NCBI GenBank assembly: GCA_963669295.1
Contig: OY769938.1
Span: 2,108,001-2,172,000, forward strand
Reading direction: 5' to 3'
DNA length: 64,000 nucleotides
From: G963669295 sp963669295
Lineage (GTDB): Bacteria; Bacteroidota; Bacteroidia; Flavobacteriales_D; CALLUQ01
Part shown: one piece after another, positions 14,698 to 23,452 of the stretch
Layout: every line of letters begins with the position of its first letter
How positions within the stretch are numbered: position 1 is the first letter of the stretch
Position numbers and translations under genes: made by a program
The notes under the pieces: model-generated
Databases searched by the model: none
What the model was told of the DNA's origin: nothing
What the model saw: the letters and a program-made list of their open reading frames with translations, nothing else

Positions 14698-16187
14698 ATC
14701 CGACAGGTAACCAATAATGGATAAATCGGAGTGCCCAGCTTCATTTCAAACTGATCGAGGTTGGCCTCGTGCCCTTCCATAATTAGGTGCGCATTGAGCT
14801 GCTTTAGTGGTGCCGGCAGGCCAGTGGCGGCCAGCGATAAGTTTTGCACCTTTAGCTCGCTAAAGTAGGCCTGGTTAAGATCGTTAAGGGCATGCTCGGG
14901 GTTATCCAGGTCTATAATATCATGAAATCGCATTTCGAGCTGCACCGTTCCCGAGGCATCTTCAATATCGGTAAGGTTAAAAAAACCGGCCAAAAATTCA
15001 ATGTCGAAATCGGCATGGAGCTGCATGTCTACTTCAGAATCTTCAAAATTGGTAACCACCACAGCGCCCAAAAACTCCCCCTTTTCCAGCTTGGCAGTCA
15101 TGTCGGTTAACGAAAACTCCATGGTTTGTATGCTGCGCTCTTCGCCATTGGTAAAATGCCCGTTAAAGCCCATATCGTCAATACGCTTGCCCTTATCTAC
15201 ATTTTCCAGGTAGGCCTCGCTGGCACCAAAAGAGGCATCAATAAAAGGCATTTTGCCATGCAGTGTAGGCCCTTGAACCAGGGCGTTGAAATATATTTTA
15301 CCAGCATTTTTGTAGCGCTCCAGCACGGGTATAAGATCTTGCGGAGCAAAGGCAATAAGCATATCAAAATTGGGCTTGGTGCCTTTTACGGCCAAATCAA
15401 CCGTCATGTCGTTTTTAGTATCGAGGGTGCCTTCAATTTGAAAGTCGCCATGCTCCATAGTAATGCCCGAAGGCTGAAAGGTAAGTAAGCCCGATTTTTC
15501 GTCGAGGCTTAAATCGGTATGAAATTCAAAGTGCTTGTGGTTAATGTAGGTGGTATCGCCATTATTCATAATGTTGAGCTCCAGCTCGGTATCAATATGG
15601 GCAGCAATAACATCGTTGCCCGTTTTAAAGCCACCTTCGCCCCAGTATATAAAGGTTTCTACATCTACATTGGTGGCTTCATCAAACTTATGAATATCGA
15701 GGTTGCGCAGCTCAATGCTTTTTAAGTGAATGTGCATGGGCTCTTCTTCGGCCTCTTCGGTAGTGGCCAGCGCATTTTGAAGGTTGTTGGTGCCATCTTT
15801 GTGCAGCACAATGTTAAAAAACCCTTCTTCTACCAGTAGCGATTGTATGTCGTAATTGCCTTTTATAATATCCCACAGGTTAAAACCAATGTAAATATCG
15901 GCCACATCTAAAATGGGGGCTTCATCGCCCTTGGTTTCGTACACATGCACATCATCTACCTTAATAGAGATGTAAGGAAAGTTTTCGAAAGGGGCCAGGT
16001 GGGTATCGCCAATTACAACCTTGCCCTTGTGGCCTTCGTTTAGTGCTGCAATTTCGGCCTGTATAAGCTCGTCTTGCTTTACATATACGTACAGCAACAA
16101 TATGCTAAATAGCAGCACAGGCAGCAAAATGGTAATGGCTACCAACCGCTTCCAAAATTTTTTGCGTTTTAAAAATCCTAACTTCAT
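14685..16187 (-). CDS. AsmA-like protein, N-terminal part of a frameshifted gene
   Basis: 500 codons from the ATG at 16187. The N-terminus is basic (KLGFLKRKKFWKR) followed by one membrane helix (about residues 14-34), placing the rest in the periplasm. The next residues (GKVVIGDTHLAPFENFPYISI) match the start of the AsmA fold, followed by long beta-repeat sequence. It ends abruptly in GTPIYPLLVTCRICLP, where the family wording would be SDLSIIGYLSDLP; that wording is present in the -1 frame. The last correct residues are encoded near 14733. No other gene is coupled to it, and a hairpin terminator lies upstream at 16228. Confidence 0.8.
   Translation of the reverse strand: MKLGFLKRKKFWKRLVAITILLPVLLFSILLLYVYVKQDELIQAEIAALNEGHKGKVVIGDTHLAPFENFPYISIKVDDVHVYETKGDEAPILDVADIYIGFNLWDIIKGNYDIQSLLVEEGFFNIVLHKDGTNNLQNALATTEEAEEEPMHIHLKSIELRNLDIHKFDEATNVDVETFIYWGEGGFKTGNDVIAAHIDTELELNIMNNGDTTYINHKHFEFHTDLSLDEKSGLLTFQPSGITMEHGDFQIEGTLDTKNDMTVDLAVKGTKPNFDMLIAFAPQDLIPVLERYKNAGKIYFNALVQGPTLHGKMPFIDASFGASEAYLENVDKGKRIDDMGFNGHFTNGEERSIQTMEFSLTDMTAKLEKGEFLGAVVVTNFEDSEVDMQLHADFDIEFLAGFFNLTDIEDASGTVQLEMRFHDIIDLDNPEHALNDLNQAYFSELKVQNLSLAATGLPAPLKQLNAHLIMEGHEANLDQFEMKLGTPIYPLLVTCRICLP
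14728..14734 (-). other. Single-base frameshift site in the AsmA-like gene
   Basis: On the coding strand the sequence reads GGCACTCCGATTTATCC. One extra base after GGCAC would give G-T-S-D-L-S-I-I-G-Y-L-S-D-L-P and join the two frames. There is no homopolymer longer than two bases and no slippery heptamer, so a recent deletion or a sequencing error is more likely than programmed frameshifting. Confidence 0.75.
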
Positions 16188-16227
16188 GGCTTGTTAAACA
16201 AAAATAGATGAAATTCGAATAGAATTC

Positions 16228-16255
16228 AAAAGGAGGGCACATTCCTCCTTTTTTA
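16228..16255 (-). terminator. Hairpin terminator between lipoprotein and AsmA-like genes
   Basis: AAAAGGAGG (16228-16236) pairs with CCTCCTTTT (16244-16252) around a 7-base loop, with T runs on both strands. On the minus strand it follows the lipoprotein gene ending at 16302 and precedes the AsmA-like gene. Confidence 0.65.
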
Positions 16256-16301
16256 TGGGTTGTTGGCTCCTGGGCAATTGTGGCAGCTTCAATGGGTTTT
16301 G

Positions 16302-16742
16302 CTAGTGAATGGTGTCTTTAAAGCACCCTTCAATGCGGTAGGTATTGCCTTCGCTTTTGCCCTCGTAAATTAAGTGGCCTTTAATGGCCTGCCCGGGCAC
16401 CAGGCTATTGGTATTGAGCGCAAGTTGTGCTACGCTGGCTTCGGTATAGCATTTACTATCAAATGCGCAAGGGTTGCACCGCACTTCAAATGTGCCATTC
16501 CACACTTCTACCGTAACCCTAATGGTAGGCTTGGCCAACCCATCGGTAAATTGCAGGTACAATGCATCCTTTACAATGGCTTCTTTTAATTGCAGTTGGC
16601 GGGTAACCAGCTCACCATCTTGCGTATACGAGCAGCTTATGGTGGCCTCTTCGCATGCCTCATCGGCAAGGGTGTATTGCTGCTCTACACCATTGCAGGC
16701 CAGCAACGCAAGCATTATAACAACAAGCACATACTTTTTCAT
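16302..16742 (-). CDS. Small lipoprotein of unknown function
   Basis: 146 aa. The N-terminus MKKYVLVVIMLALLAC is a type II signal peptide with lipobox LLAC (Cys16), so the product is lipid-anchored. The mature domain has several Cys (NPCAFDSKCY) and a beta-rich pattern. No family recognised. It is followed on its own strand by a terminator. Confidence 0.75.
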   Translation of the reverse strand: MKKYVLVVIMLALLACNGVEQQYTLADEACEEATISCSYTQDGELVTRQLQLKEAIVKDALYLQFTDGLAKPTIRVTVEVWNGTFEVRCNPCAFDSKCYTEASVAQLALNTNSLVPGQAIKGHLIYEGKSEGNTYRIEGCFKDTIH

Positions 16743-16809
16743 GCATTAAAGGTAACAAAATGCAAGCTGCCCACCCCGGGCACAGCCCTGGTTGTTGTAC
16801 GCACTATAA

Positions 16810-17262
16810 ATGCCTATCTTTCTTGCTGTGTTGTTCGATTACCCCGAAATAGAGGCCCTTAACCAAATTTACATTACCCACAAGGTGGTAACCAAAACCA
16901 ACCGCAGCCAGCTGCTGGCCGGCAAGGCATATTACCCGCTGGTGCATGTAACAATAGCAGGCCAGCACTTTAATGTGTTTGTAGATGATGAGTACGACGA
17001 TTTGCGCTACAACTACCCCTTGCTAAACCTATGCCTGGTGTTGCGCGAGCTAGAAGGGTATGCCCTGGCTACCGAATACGAAATATGGTGCCAGGAGCGA
17101 TTGCTAGATTCGGCCAACCCGCAGGTAAAAGAAAACCACAAGCATTTAGCAACAGTGTACAAGGCAGTAACCCAACTGCTGGGCGAGGTAAACAGCCATG
17201 TTACTGACTACGATTTTGAGTTGAATGCCGGTGCTGCACAGCGGTTGCGCCGCAGCAAATAA
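16810..17262 (+). CDS. Small protein of unknown function
   Basis: 150 aa, soluble, no signal peptide. It begins MPIFLAVLFDYPEIEALNQI and has an acidic VDDEYDDLRYNYP stretch near residue 60; the rest is helical and ends in a basic RLRRSK. Family not recognised. A shortened, decayed copy of its middle and end lies about 0.9 kb downstream at 17873-17962, showing local duplication. Confidence 0.6.
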   Translation: MPIFLAVLFDYPEIEALNQIYITHKVVTKTNRSQLLAGKAYYPLVHVTIAGQHFNVFVDDEYDDLRYNYPLLNLCLVLRELEGYALATEYEIWCQERLLDSANPQVKENHKHLATVYKAVTQLLGEVNSHVTDYDFELNAGAAQRLRRSK

Positions 17263-17398
17263 CCATGTTTTGTGTAGCGCCATTAACTTATAGCCACCCC
17301 CTGGCCGAACAAACAATACACACCCACTACCACTAATATTCTTATTTTTGTATAGCGGTGCACAATGCCCCCACTCCCTTAAAAAAACCAGTAATAAC

Positions 17399-17779
17399 AT
17401 GAAAAAGCTTCAATTTGAAACAGAAGATGCTAACCTTGGACTTACCAAAGCATTGGGCTTTGCCTGGGCAAGCGATACAGGAGTATTTATTGAATACCAG
17501 GTTTCAGACAGCATTATTGGAGTAAAAAAATGGCCTGTTGCCGAAACATTTATTCCATTTGATGAAATAGTGGAGGTATTGTACAAAAGTGGATGGTTTT
17601 CGGGGGGCGAAGTTTCCATACAGCTCAATAGCTTAAAAAATGTAGAAAACCTTCCATTTCTTGAAGATGCTACCCTTACGCTTTCTTTAAACCGAAAACA
17701 AAAAGAGCATGGTAAGGAGTTTGCCAAAACCACCAATCATAAACGCTCTAAATACGATCTCGAACACCGCGAGCGCTAA
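17399..17779 (+). CDS. Small protein of unknown function
   Basis: 126 aa from the ATG at 17399. The frame opens further upstream, but those codons look non-coding, and MKKLQFETED is the natural start. Beta-rich N-terminus (TGVFIEYQVSDSIIGVKKWP), basic C-terminus. No signal peptide, membrane helix or recognised domain. It lies between the 150-aa gene and its decayed copy. Confidence 0.6.
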   Translation: MKKLQFETEDANLGLTKALGFAWASDTGVFIEYQVSDSIIGVKKWPVAETFIPFDEIVEVLYKSGWFSGGEVSIQLNSLKNVENLPFLEDATLTLSLNRKQKEHGKEFAKTTNHKRSKYDLEHRER

Positions 17780-17872
17780 TGAATTTAAGCCATAAAAGAC
17801 CACCCATTATTAAGAAGGCATTGGAAGAATTGCGCCATTTTTAGCATTGCGTTTGTGGGGCTTCATTGCATA

Positions 17873-17962
17873 CCATCACTTTAATGTGCTTGTAAATGAT
17901 GCGTACCACAGCGCTACAACTGCCCCTTGCTAAACCTATGCCGGTGCTGCGCAGCGGTTGCG
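17873..17962 (+). pseudogene. Decayed, internally deleted copy of the gene at 16810-17262
   Basis: Bases 17873-17943 follow 16971-17035 (CACTTTAATGTG, then GCGCTACAACT and CCCCTTGCTAAACCTATGCC) with scattered changes, then jump to the gene's 3' end, GCCGGTGCTGCGCAGCGGTTGCG (compare 17225-17250). The junction lies in a shared ATGCC, so about 190 bases were lost by microhomology. The frame is broken and no start remains. Confidence 0.75.
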
Positions 17963-17990
17963 TAGGGTAAAGTAATGATGCTTTGCCGGG

Positions 17991-19202
17991 TTACATCAAT
18001 TCATCATGATCTTTAGGGTTGTAGGCAGAGTAGTATACTTTGCCATCTTTGGTAATAAGCAGCGCCTTGGTGAGTTTAATGTCTTTTTCTTTATCGGTAA
18101 TGGAGTAGCCTTCAACAGGCAACTTTCGTTTCATCAATTCTAGCAATATTTTTTCTGCTTTTACCGTAGTGCTTTTGTTGCCCCCGGCAATGTAAAACTT
18201 TTTGTTTTCGAGCTGGTTAAATTTTGGCAATTCCTTCATTTTATCAAAAAGGCTGGTAATGCCACCAACAACATCGTGGCCATCGGCATCTAAATCCATA
18301 CTATGAAGCAGGGCGTTGTAGCGTTTGCCACCGTATGTTGCAGTCATGGCTATGGTAATGCAAGGGCCCATGCCATCGGTCCACAAGCCAGCATCAATAT
18401 TAACCATGGGTGCATCCCATTGTTCGGCCTGTACTTCGGGAGTATCTTTGGCTCCTTTTCTTAAATCAGGATAGTCTACCTTATCCACAAGCTGGTCTTC
18501 CATCAGTTTTGCAGCATCTTTTCGTGTAAGGTAATCTTCCAGTGCGCCACCGTTTGCGCCTCCCCAATCCGATCTTTTCGATACGTCTTTTAGAAAATCG
18601 TCGAGGGTTTTGTAATCTAAAAAGCTGTTGCCGGCCAGGGCATTTTGTATGCCGTTAAACGAAGTCTCGTCGTACAAATCGTTGTCTTTGCCCTGGTAAG
18701 TATCGCGCAACAAATAGGCAGCCCTCAGCTCATCGCTGCTGCCGCTATAATCGTAAATGTTTACCGACCAGTGCTCGTCTTCCTCAAAATTTAACTCATT
18801 GATGCGGCTGGCTACGCCTATTTTGCTATCGGTTACAATTACAAAAAACGTGTTTTCATCTTTGTCTTGCAGTTTTATTTGGTTGCCCACAGGGTTGCCT
18901 ACCTGCTGGTAGTCCTTCCCATCGTCCATATCTTTCCAGTGGGCAAGGTTAAAGTGGTTTCGAAGAAAAGCCCCCTGTATTACTTTGCTGGTTTGCCTTT
19001 GTTTAGGTGGTTGGTAGGCATTGGCCACGGTTTGCAGCTGAGCCGCCTCCCTGGCATGTAGGCTGTTGTTGGCTGCTTCTTGCATTTTTCCCTGGGCAAG
19101 GGCCACAGGCCGGTTATCCAAAAATGCTGTGCCCTGCTTTTGTTGGGCGGGTTGGTTGGCCACCGATTGGCGGAGGGGCTTTTTTACTTTATTGGCGTGC
19201 AT
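17991..19202 (-). CDS. DNRP-leader toxin-like protein with CheD/CNF1-like Cys-His pair
   Basis: 403 aa, no signal peptide. Residues 29-47 read DNRPVALAQGKMQEAANNS, the same leader pattern (DNRPxAxAQxKxQxxANxS) as the protein at 5470-6690, in a Gln/Lys/Pro-rich N-terminus. The middle is unrecognised. In the C-terminal domain GMGPCITIAMTA places Cys283 and ALLHSMD places His302; the 19-residue spacing and following IAGG segment resemble the deamidase fold of CheD and cytotoxic necrotising factor. That would make it a glutamine deamidase-type effector, but the resemblance is weak and the third catalytic residue cannot be fixed. No adjacent immunity gene or injection apparatus is seen. Confidence 0.6.
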   Translation of the reverse strand: MHANKVKKPLRQSVANQPAQQKQGTAFLDNRPVALAQGKMQEAANNSLHAREAAQLQTVANAYQPPKQRQTSKVIQGAFLRNHFNLAHWKDMDDGKDYQQVGNPVGNQIKLQDKDENTFFVIVTDSKIGVASRINELNFEEDEHWSVNIYDYSGSSDELRAAYLLRDTYQGKDNDLYDETSFNGIQNALAGNSFLDYKTLDDFLKDVSKRSDWGGANGGALEDYLTRKDAAKLMEDQLVDKVDYPDLRKGAKDTPEVQAEQWDAPMVNIDAGLWTDGMGPCITIAMTATYGGKRYNALLHSMDLDADGHDVVGGITSLFDKMKELPKFNQLENKKFYIAGGNKSTTVKAEKILLELMKRKLPVEGYSITDKEKDIKLTKALLITKDGKVYYSAYNPKDHDELM

Positions 19203-19411
19203 GGGGTTTTAGCGTTTGCCGGGTATGATAAAATGCATACCACAGCCACTAAAGCAATAATACAGATAATTTTATTATACGTAAAAACACGTATGCTTGT
19301 GGGTGCTGTTAACAAAAGAGCTGTTGCATTTGCAATGAGCTGTGCCACAAATAAAAGGGCTGTGTTTTGCAGAACTTTATTAACTTCAACCAACACTTAA
19401 CAGCTAAAAAT

Positions 19412-20050
19412 ATGCGCCTATACACCATCCTTTTTCTTTTTTTGCTGGCTGCCTGCACCACAGCCACAGAAACCGAAAGCAGCAATGCCGAGCCCCCCAC
19501 CGAAGTAGAAGCACCGGCAGAAGATACCCTTACTGAAGAAGCCGCAACAACCCCCGCCCCCGAGGTGGAAGAGGTGGTAGAAGAAAGCACTACTAGCGAG
19601 TACGATGATATGGACTGGCAGGCGTATGAAGAAAGCATGACGCAAGATTTTTCGTTTGTAATTTTAATTTCTACCACCAGCTACGATGCAGCACTTAAAC
19701 GCGCTAAAGATGCTTCGGAAAAGCTGGGTTACCCATTAGATTTAAGAGAGCTGCACCCCAATGAAGAAACAGGGCTTTCGTTGCCTAAAGAAGTGTGCGA
19801 AGATATTTGCGGTGGTGGCGTGGTAGATTATCCACACTATTTGCCCCGAAACGATTGGGGCGAAAGCAAGTACGTATCGGTAGAGTATTCGGATGGTTTT
19901 GATGGGTTTAACCCGGGGTACTACATTGTAGTGGTAGCCAGTGGCGAAAAAGGCGATCCTATTATTGAAGAAGCACTTAAAGAATCGCAACAATTTTACG
20001 AAGATGCCTACGCCAAAACATGTGGCGTTTGGATGGGGTGCGGCTGCTAA
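19412..20050 (+). CDS. Lipoprotein with acidic Thr/Glu/Pro linker, unknown function
   Basis: 212 aa from the ATG at 19412; an upstream in-frame start would bury the signal peptide. MRLYTILFLFLLAAC is a lipoprotein signal with Cys15. Residues about 20-65 are a Glu/Thr/Pro/Ala linker, typical of surface lipoproteins. The globular part (VILISTTSYDAALKRAKDAS) resembles an SPOR-like alternation of strand and helix, but I would not assign it. It ends in a Cys-rich tail, TCGVWMGCGC. The gene at 20100 follows by 49 bp and is probably co-transcribed. Confidence 0.75.
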   Translation: MRLYTILFLFLLAACTTATETESSNAEPPTEVEAPAEDTLTEEAATTPAPEVEEVVEESTTSEYDDMDWQAYEESMTQDFSFVILISTTSYDAALKRAKDASEKLGYPLDLRELHPNEETGLSLPKEVCEDICGGGVVDYPHYLPRNDWGESKYVSVEYSDGFDGFNPGYYIVVVASGEKGDPIIEEALKESQQFYEDAYAKTCGVWMGCGC

Positions 20051-20099
20051 TAAGCATTGCACTTAACAATACAGCCGAACGGTATTAAATGGTTGTTTT

Positions 20100-20480
20100 A
20101 TGAATGCAAAACACGGGTTGAAGTTATTGCTTGCTATGCTACTGGCTTTTGCTGGCTGCAAAAAAAGAGAAGTGGTAAACGATAAGGGCAAGGGTTACCT
20201 TACGTTTGTGCGGGCCGATACCAGCGGCCACTATTACAACCTTGAAATTAGGGTGGTGGGCGAAGATTATGATGTTACGCGCACCATAGCACACTACCTG
20301 GGCCCCAACAACTCGGGGGCACCATGCTCAGAATTTATATGTATTGGGGCTTCTTGTTTTGATGATCTTCCTTATGGCACCTACACGGTGCACATTACCT
20401 ACAATGCCGGCTCGGCCAATGGCCCCGTTACTACCAGCACCAACACTGTAACGCTAAACAGTGGTTGCGCAAAAATTTAA
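20100..20480 (+). CDS. Small lipoprotein of unknown function
   Basis: 126 aa. The signal peptide ends at LAFAGC (Cys20), followed by basic KKRE. The mature part is beta-rich with four further Cys, perhaps disulfide-linked (GAPCSEFICIGASC). It follows the preceding lipoprotein gene closely and ends 1 base from the convergent T9SS gene. Confidence 0.7.
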   Translation: MNAKHGLKLLLAMLLAFAGCKKREVVNDKGKGYLTFVRADTSGHYYNLEIRVVGEDYDVTRTIAHYLGPNNSGAPCSEFICIGASCFDDLPYGTYTVHITYNAGSANGPVTTSTNTVTLNSGCAKI

Positions 20481-20481
20481 T

Positions 20482-23346
20482 TTATTTTGCCTTTATCAAC
20501 TTTTCGGTATGCCGCTGGTGCTGGGTGGTTAGGTAAAGAAAATAAGCACCAGGAGGCAAGTCATCGCCTGGTGATACCTGTACTTGTTGTTTTTCTGCTA
20601 CGCGGGTGTGGTGTACTTTCCTGCCCGTAGCATCGTACAATTCAATTTCCATAGGAGTGGTTATGTTGTTGGTGTGTATGGTAAAGCTGCCATCAAAAGG
20701 GTTAGGGAATATGCTAATATTGCCCAGCTGCTGGCACTGAATGGCCTGCATGCCCAATACTTCGGTAGCTCCGTTAAAATCGGTTTGTTTTAGTAAGTAG
20801 TAGGTGGTAGCGCCCGTGGGCGAGTGGTCTTCCCACCGGTATTGGTGCAACGCAGTGCTATTGCCATTGCCCGCTATGGTGGCCACAGGCACAAAGGTTA
20901 GCTCATCGGTGCTTTTTTCGATGGTAAAATAATTGTTGTTGGTTTCGGTAGCAGTGCTCCATGTTAGGGCAGTAGTGCCTTCATTACACTGGGCATTATA
21001 GGTTACCAGCTCTACAGGCAGTGGGGTAAGCTCGTTGGTAGAGCCAACAGTAATAAAGCCAGTACCGTTGTTGGCCAGGTGGGTGGTGCCAATGCCCGAA
21101 ATAGTAATTACAGGGTTGCTGTACGATATGGTAATGCCGGTGCCATCGCCATTGTAATAGCAAGTGGTGCCACCGTTAGAAAAATCGCCATCATCATCTA
21201 CCAACAAGCGCAGGTGGTTTACATTAACACTGCCCGGCACTCCGCAGGCGTTTAGTTTAACATCGAGGTTAAAGTTATCGGCAAAGTTGGTTTTGGTTAC
21301 TTTCCATTCTCTTTCTAACCTCGAATACAGCCCGCACCCCGCAGGCATTTCGGCAATAGAAGCCAGCGTGGCACACATTTTACCGGTGTTGCTACCCACC
21401 ATAACGTACGAAACATCGGCACTAAAAGCACCAGTGTTGGCGGCATTGGTAGTAGTAAGCGTATTTAAATAAACGCGGGTGGTATCATCAAAGGTGTGCG
21501 ATTGTTTTTGCAGCAAGTTTTCGTTGTCGTCGCGGCCTATGCCTATTACATTGTTGTGGTAGGCACTGCTGGCATCGGCATCCCAAATGGTAGCGCTGGT
21601 GGTGGCCAGGTAATCGCCCTGGGTGCCACCGCCAGTATTGTCTAAAGTAATGGCGTATTTAACGGCCAGGTAGCTGTCTATACGCAGCATTTCATTGTCG
21701 GTTAAATTGCGATTAAAAAAGATAAACTCGTTTAAAAAGCCTTTGTATTGCGAGGTGTTGCTGCCCACCTTGTACCCAAATCGCAGGCCTACGCTGCCTG
21801 AGCACTGCGAGTTGGGGTTGGTGGTATTTAATAAAGAGTTTTCGTATTGATTCATAGAGGCCGAGGTGCTTCTGTTGCCCCGGTACGAGATGGTGGTGGG
21901 CATGTGGTTTTCGCTCCAGTCTCTATTGGCATTGCCCGTAATGCTACCCAGGTGGCCAATGGCAAACCGCCCCGATGCGCCCAGGTTTCTAAACTGTATG
22001 CCATCGAAATAGGCGGCTCCCGAGCCTTCGTTGTAGCACATCATATGGTCGTTGCCATCAAAATAAGTAGGAAAGTAGTAGTTGCCAAAAAAGGTGCCTT
22101 CGTTGCCAGCATACATGTTGTCGAGCAGGTTTAACGATGCCGTAGTTTCTAAGGCGCGTAGGTTAGAAGAGATGTTTTCTACCAGGTTGGTGGTGTCGAA
22201 ATAAATGGTGGTGTTGTAGTTAGATACGCCTCCGCCCGGGGTGTTGGTGGCCACGGGGTAGGGTGCCCCGGCTTCGGTAACGGTAATGGCGCTGCCGCCA
22301 GTAGGGTAGGCGGTGGTCCACGAGGTTACATTGCCATTGGCCAAATCGCTGGCCCTAAACCATGCGGTAAGGTTGGTTTTGCCTACATTGCCCGGGGTGG
22401 GGGTGCATGCAGCAATTGTTCTCGACCCCGCAGGGGTAGTTACCGAGGGGGTGTGGTTGCTGCCACCCACGGTAACCCTATTGCACAATGCATCTAAACT
22501 GTTGCCCAGGGTGGCTCCCGGAGCAAGGTTGTATACCACCCAAAAGTAGTTGGTACCAGTGGCCAGGGTTTGTGTTCCACCCACATGAATATTGGTGCCC
22601 CCCACGGCTGGTGCCGCGCTGCCAAACAGGGTGTTGGTGGCAAAGGTAGCGCTGGTGCCGGTGTAGTATATATCAATGCTGGTAATATCGCTGGTAGGGT
22701 TGGTGCTTCCGGTGGTTCGCACCCTTAGCTGGGTAATGTTAATGGGGCTTAACGAACCCGAAGTAACCACTTCAACGCCAATAATTTCGGTGCTGGTGGC
22801 ACATATTTCGGCATTGCTGGTGTTGGTTTGTGTTGTTGTGCTAGAGGTGTAGCTCATGGCTACCGGGTTGCACGGAGAAGAAGAAATGCTTAAATCATAA
22901 TTTCCCTCGTTGGCGCTATAACCCCCTACAACCACATAATAGGTGGTGCCTAATGTTGCGGTAAAATTTACTAAAGATAATGTTCCGGCACCGCCATCAT
23001 CGTTGCCGGTTACGCATGTTAAGCTGCCACAGCTGCCGGAGAATACCCAAATTTTGGTGTCGTACTGCCCCGTGGTGGCTACGGTTTCGAAGGTCCAGTT
23101 GTAACCATCGCCTGTAAAGGTATACCACATCATGCCACCCGAACCTGTGGTGGTTACGCAGGTGGCTAAAGCAGTGTTGGTTCCTCCGGTGGTAGAGCCT
23201 GTTTCGTTGGTGCCACAAGCAACAGAAATGGCAGAGGCACAGGTGTTGGCTTCGGCATTAAAAAAGAGCGTTGTTAAACCAATGGTAACAACAGTTGCTT
23301 TTGTTACAAGGGCGAAGCGCAAAATAAGCGTAGAAAAGAGCTTCAT
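20482..23346 (-). CDS. Large secreted protein with type A T9SS sorting domain
   Basis: 954 aa. Signal peptide (residues 1-33), then a beta-rich region with YTFTGDGYNWTFET and TTYYVVVGGYSANEGNYDL, a PPC-like (pre-peptidase C-terminal) domain. The centre (NEFIFFNRNLTDNEMLRIDSYLAVKYAITLD) matches the concanavalin-like/DUF8202 region common in Bacteroidota surface proteins. The C-terminal 75 residues are a type A sorting domain: ISIFPNPFDGSFTI, then YDATGRKV and GAYFLYL, ending KLIKAK. Such proteins cross the outer membrane by the type IX system, where the domain is removed and the protein attached or released. The ligand is unknown. Confidence 0.88.
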   Translation of the reverse strand: MKLFSTLILRFALVTKATVVTIGLTTLFFNAEANTCASAISVACGTNETGSTTGGTNTALATCVTTTGSGGMMWYTFTGDGYNWTFETVATTGQYDTKIWVFSGSCGSLTCVTGNDDGGAGTLSLVNFTATLGTTYYVVVGGYSANEGNYDLSISSSPCNPVAMSYTSSTTTQTNTSNAEICATSTEIIGVEVVTSGSLSPINITQLRVRTTGSTNPTSDITSIDIYYTGTSATFATNTLFGSAAPAVGGTNIHVGGTQTLATGTNYFWVVYNLAPGATLGNSLDALCNRVTVGGSNHTPSVTTPAGSRTIAACTPTPGNVGKTNLTAWFRASDLANGNVTSWTTAYPTGGSAITVTEAGAPYPVATNTPGGGVSNYNTTIYFDTTNLVENISSNLRALETTASLNLLDNMYAGNEGTFFGNYYFPTYFDGNDHMMCYNEGSGAAYFDGIQFRNLGASGRFAIGHLGSITGNANRDWSENHMPTTISYRGNRSTSASMNQYENSLLNTTNPNSQCSGSVGLRFGYKVGSNTSQYKGFLNEFIFFNRNLTDNEMLRIDSYLAVKYAITLDNTGGGTQGDYLATTSATIWDADASSAYHNNVIGIGRDDNENLLQKQSHTFDDTTRVYLNTLTTTNAANTGAFSADVSYVMVGSNTGKMCATLASIAEMPAGCGLYSRLEREWKVTKTNFADNFNLDVKLNACGVPGSVNVNHLRLLVDDDGDFSNGGTTCYYNGDGTGITISYSNPVITISGIGTTHLANNGTGFITVGSTNELTPLPVELVTYNAQCNEGTTALTWSTATETNNNYFTIEKSTDELTFVPVATIAGNGNSTALHQYRWEDHSPTGATTYYLLKQTDFNGATEVLGMQAIQCQQLGNISIFPNPFDGSFTIHTNNITTPMEIELYDATGRKVHHTRVAEKQQVQVSPGDDLPPGAYFLYLTTQHQRHTEKLIKAK

Positions 23347-23452
23347 AGCGAGCGTTTTAACTGCGGCAAAAATAAACCGGCAGCAGCCCTTCCTATAATT
23401 ATAGGGGTTAACATAAGGTTAACATGGTTGAAATAAAGCGGGGTGTAGGGGG

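Noticed and set aside
14685..14740. Programmed ribosomal frameshift in the AsmA-like gene
   Set aside because: No slippery heptamer or stimulatory structure was seen, and the family does not use frameshifting.
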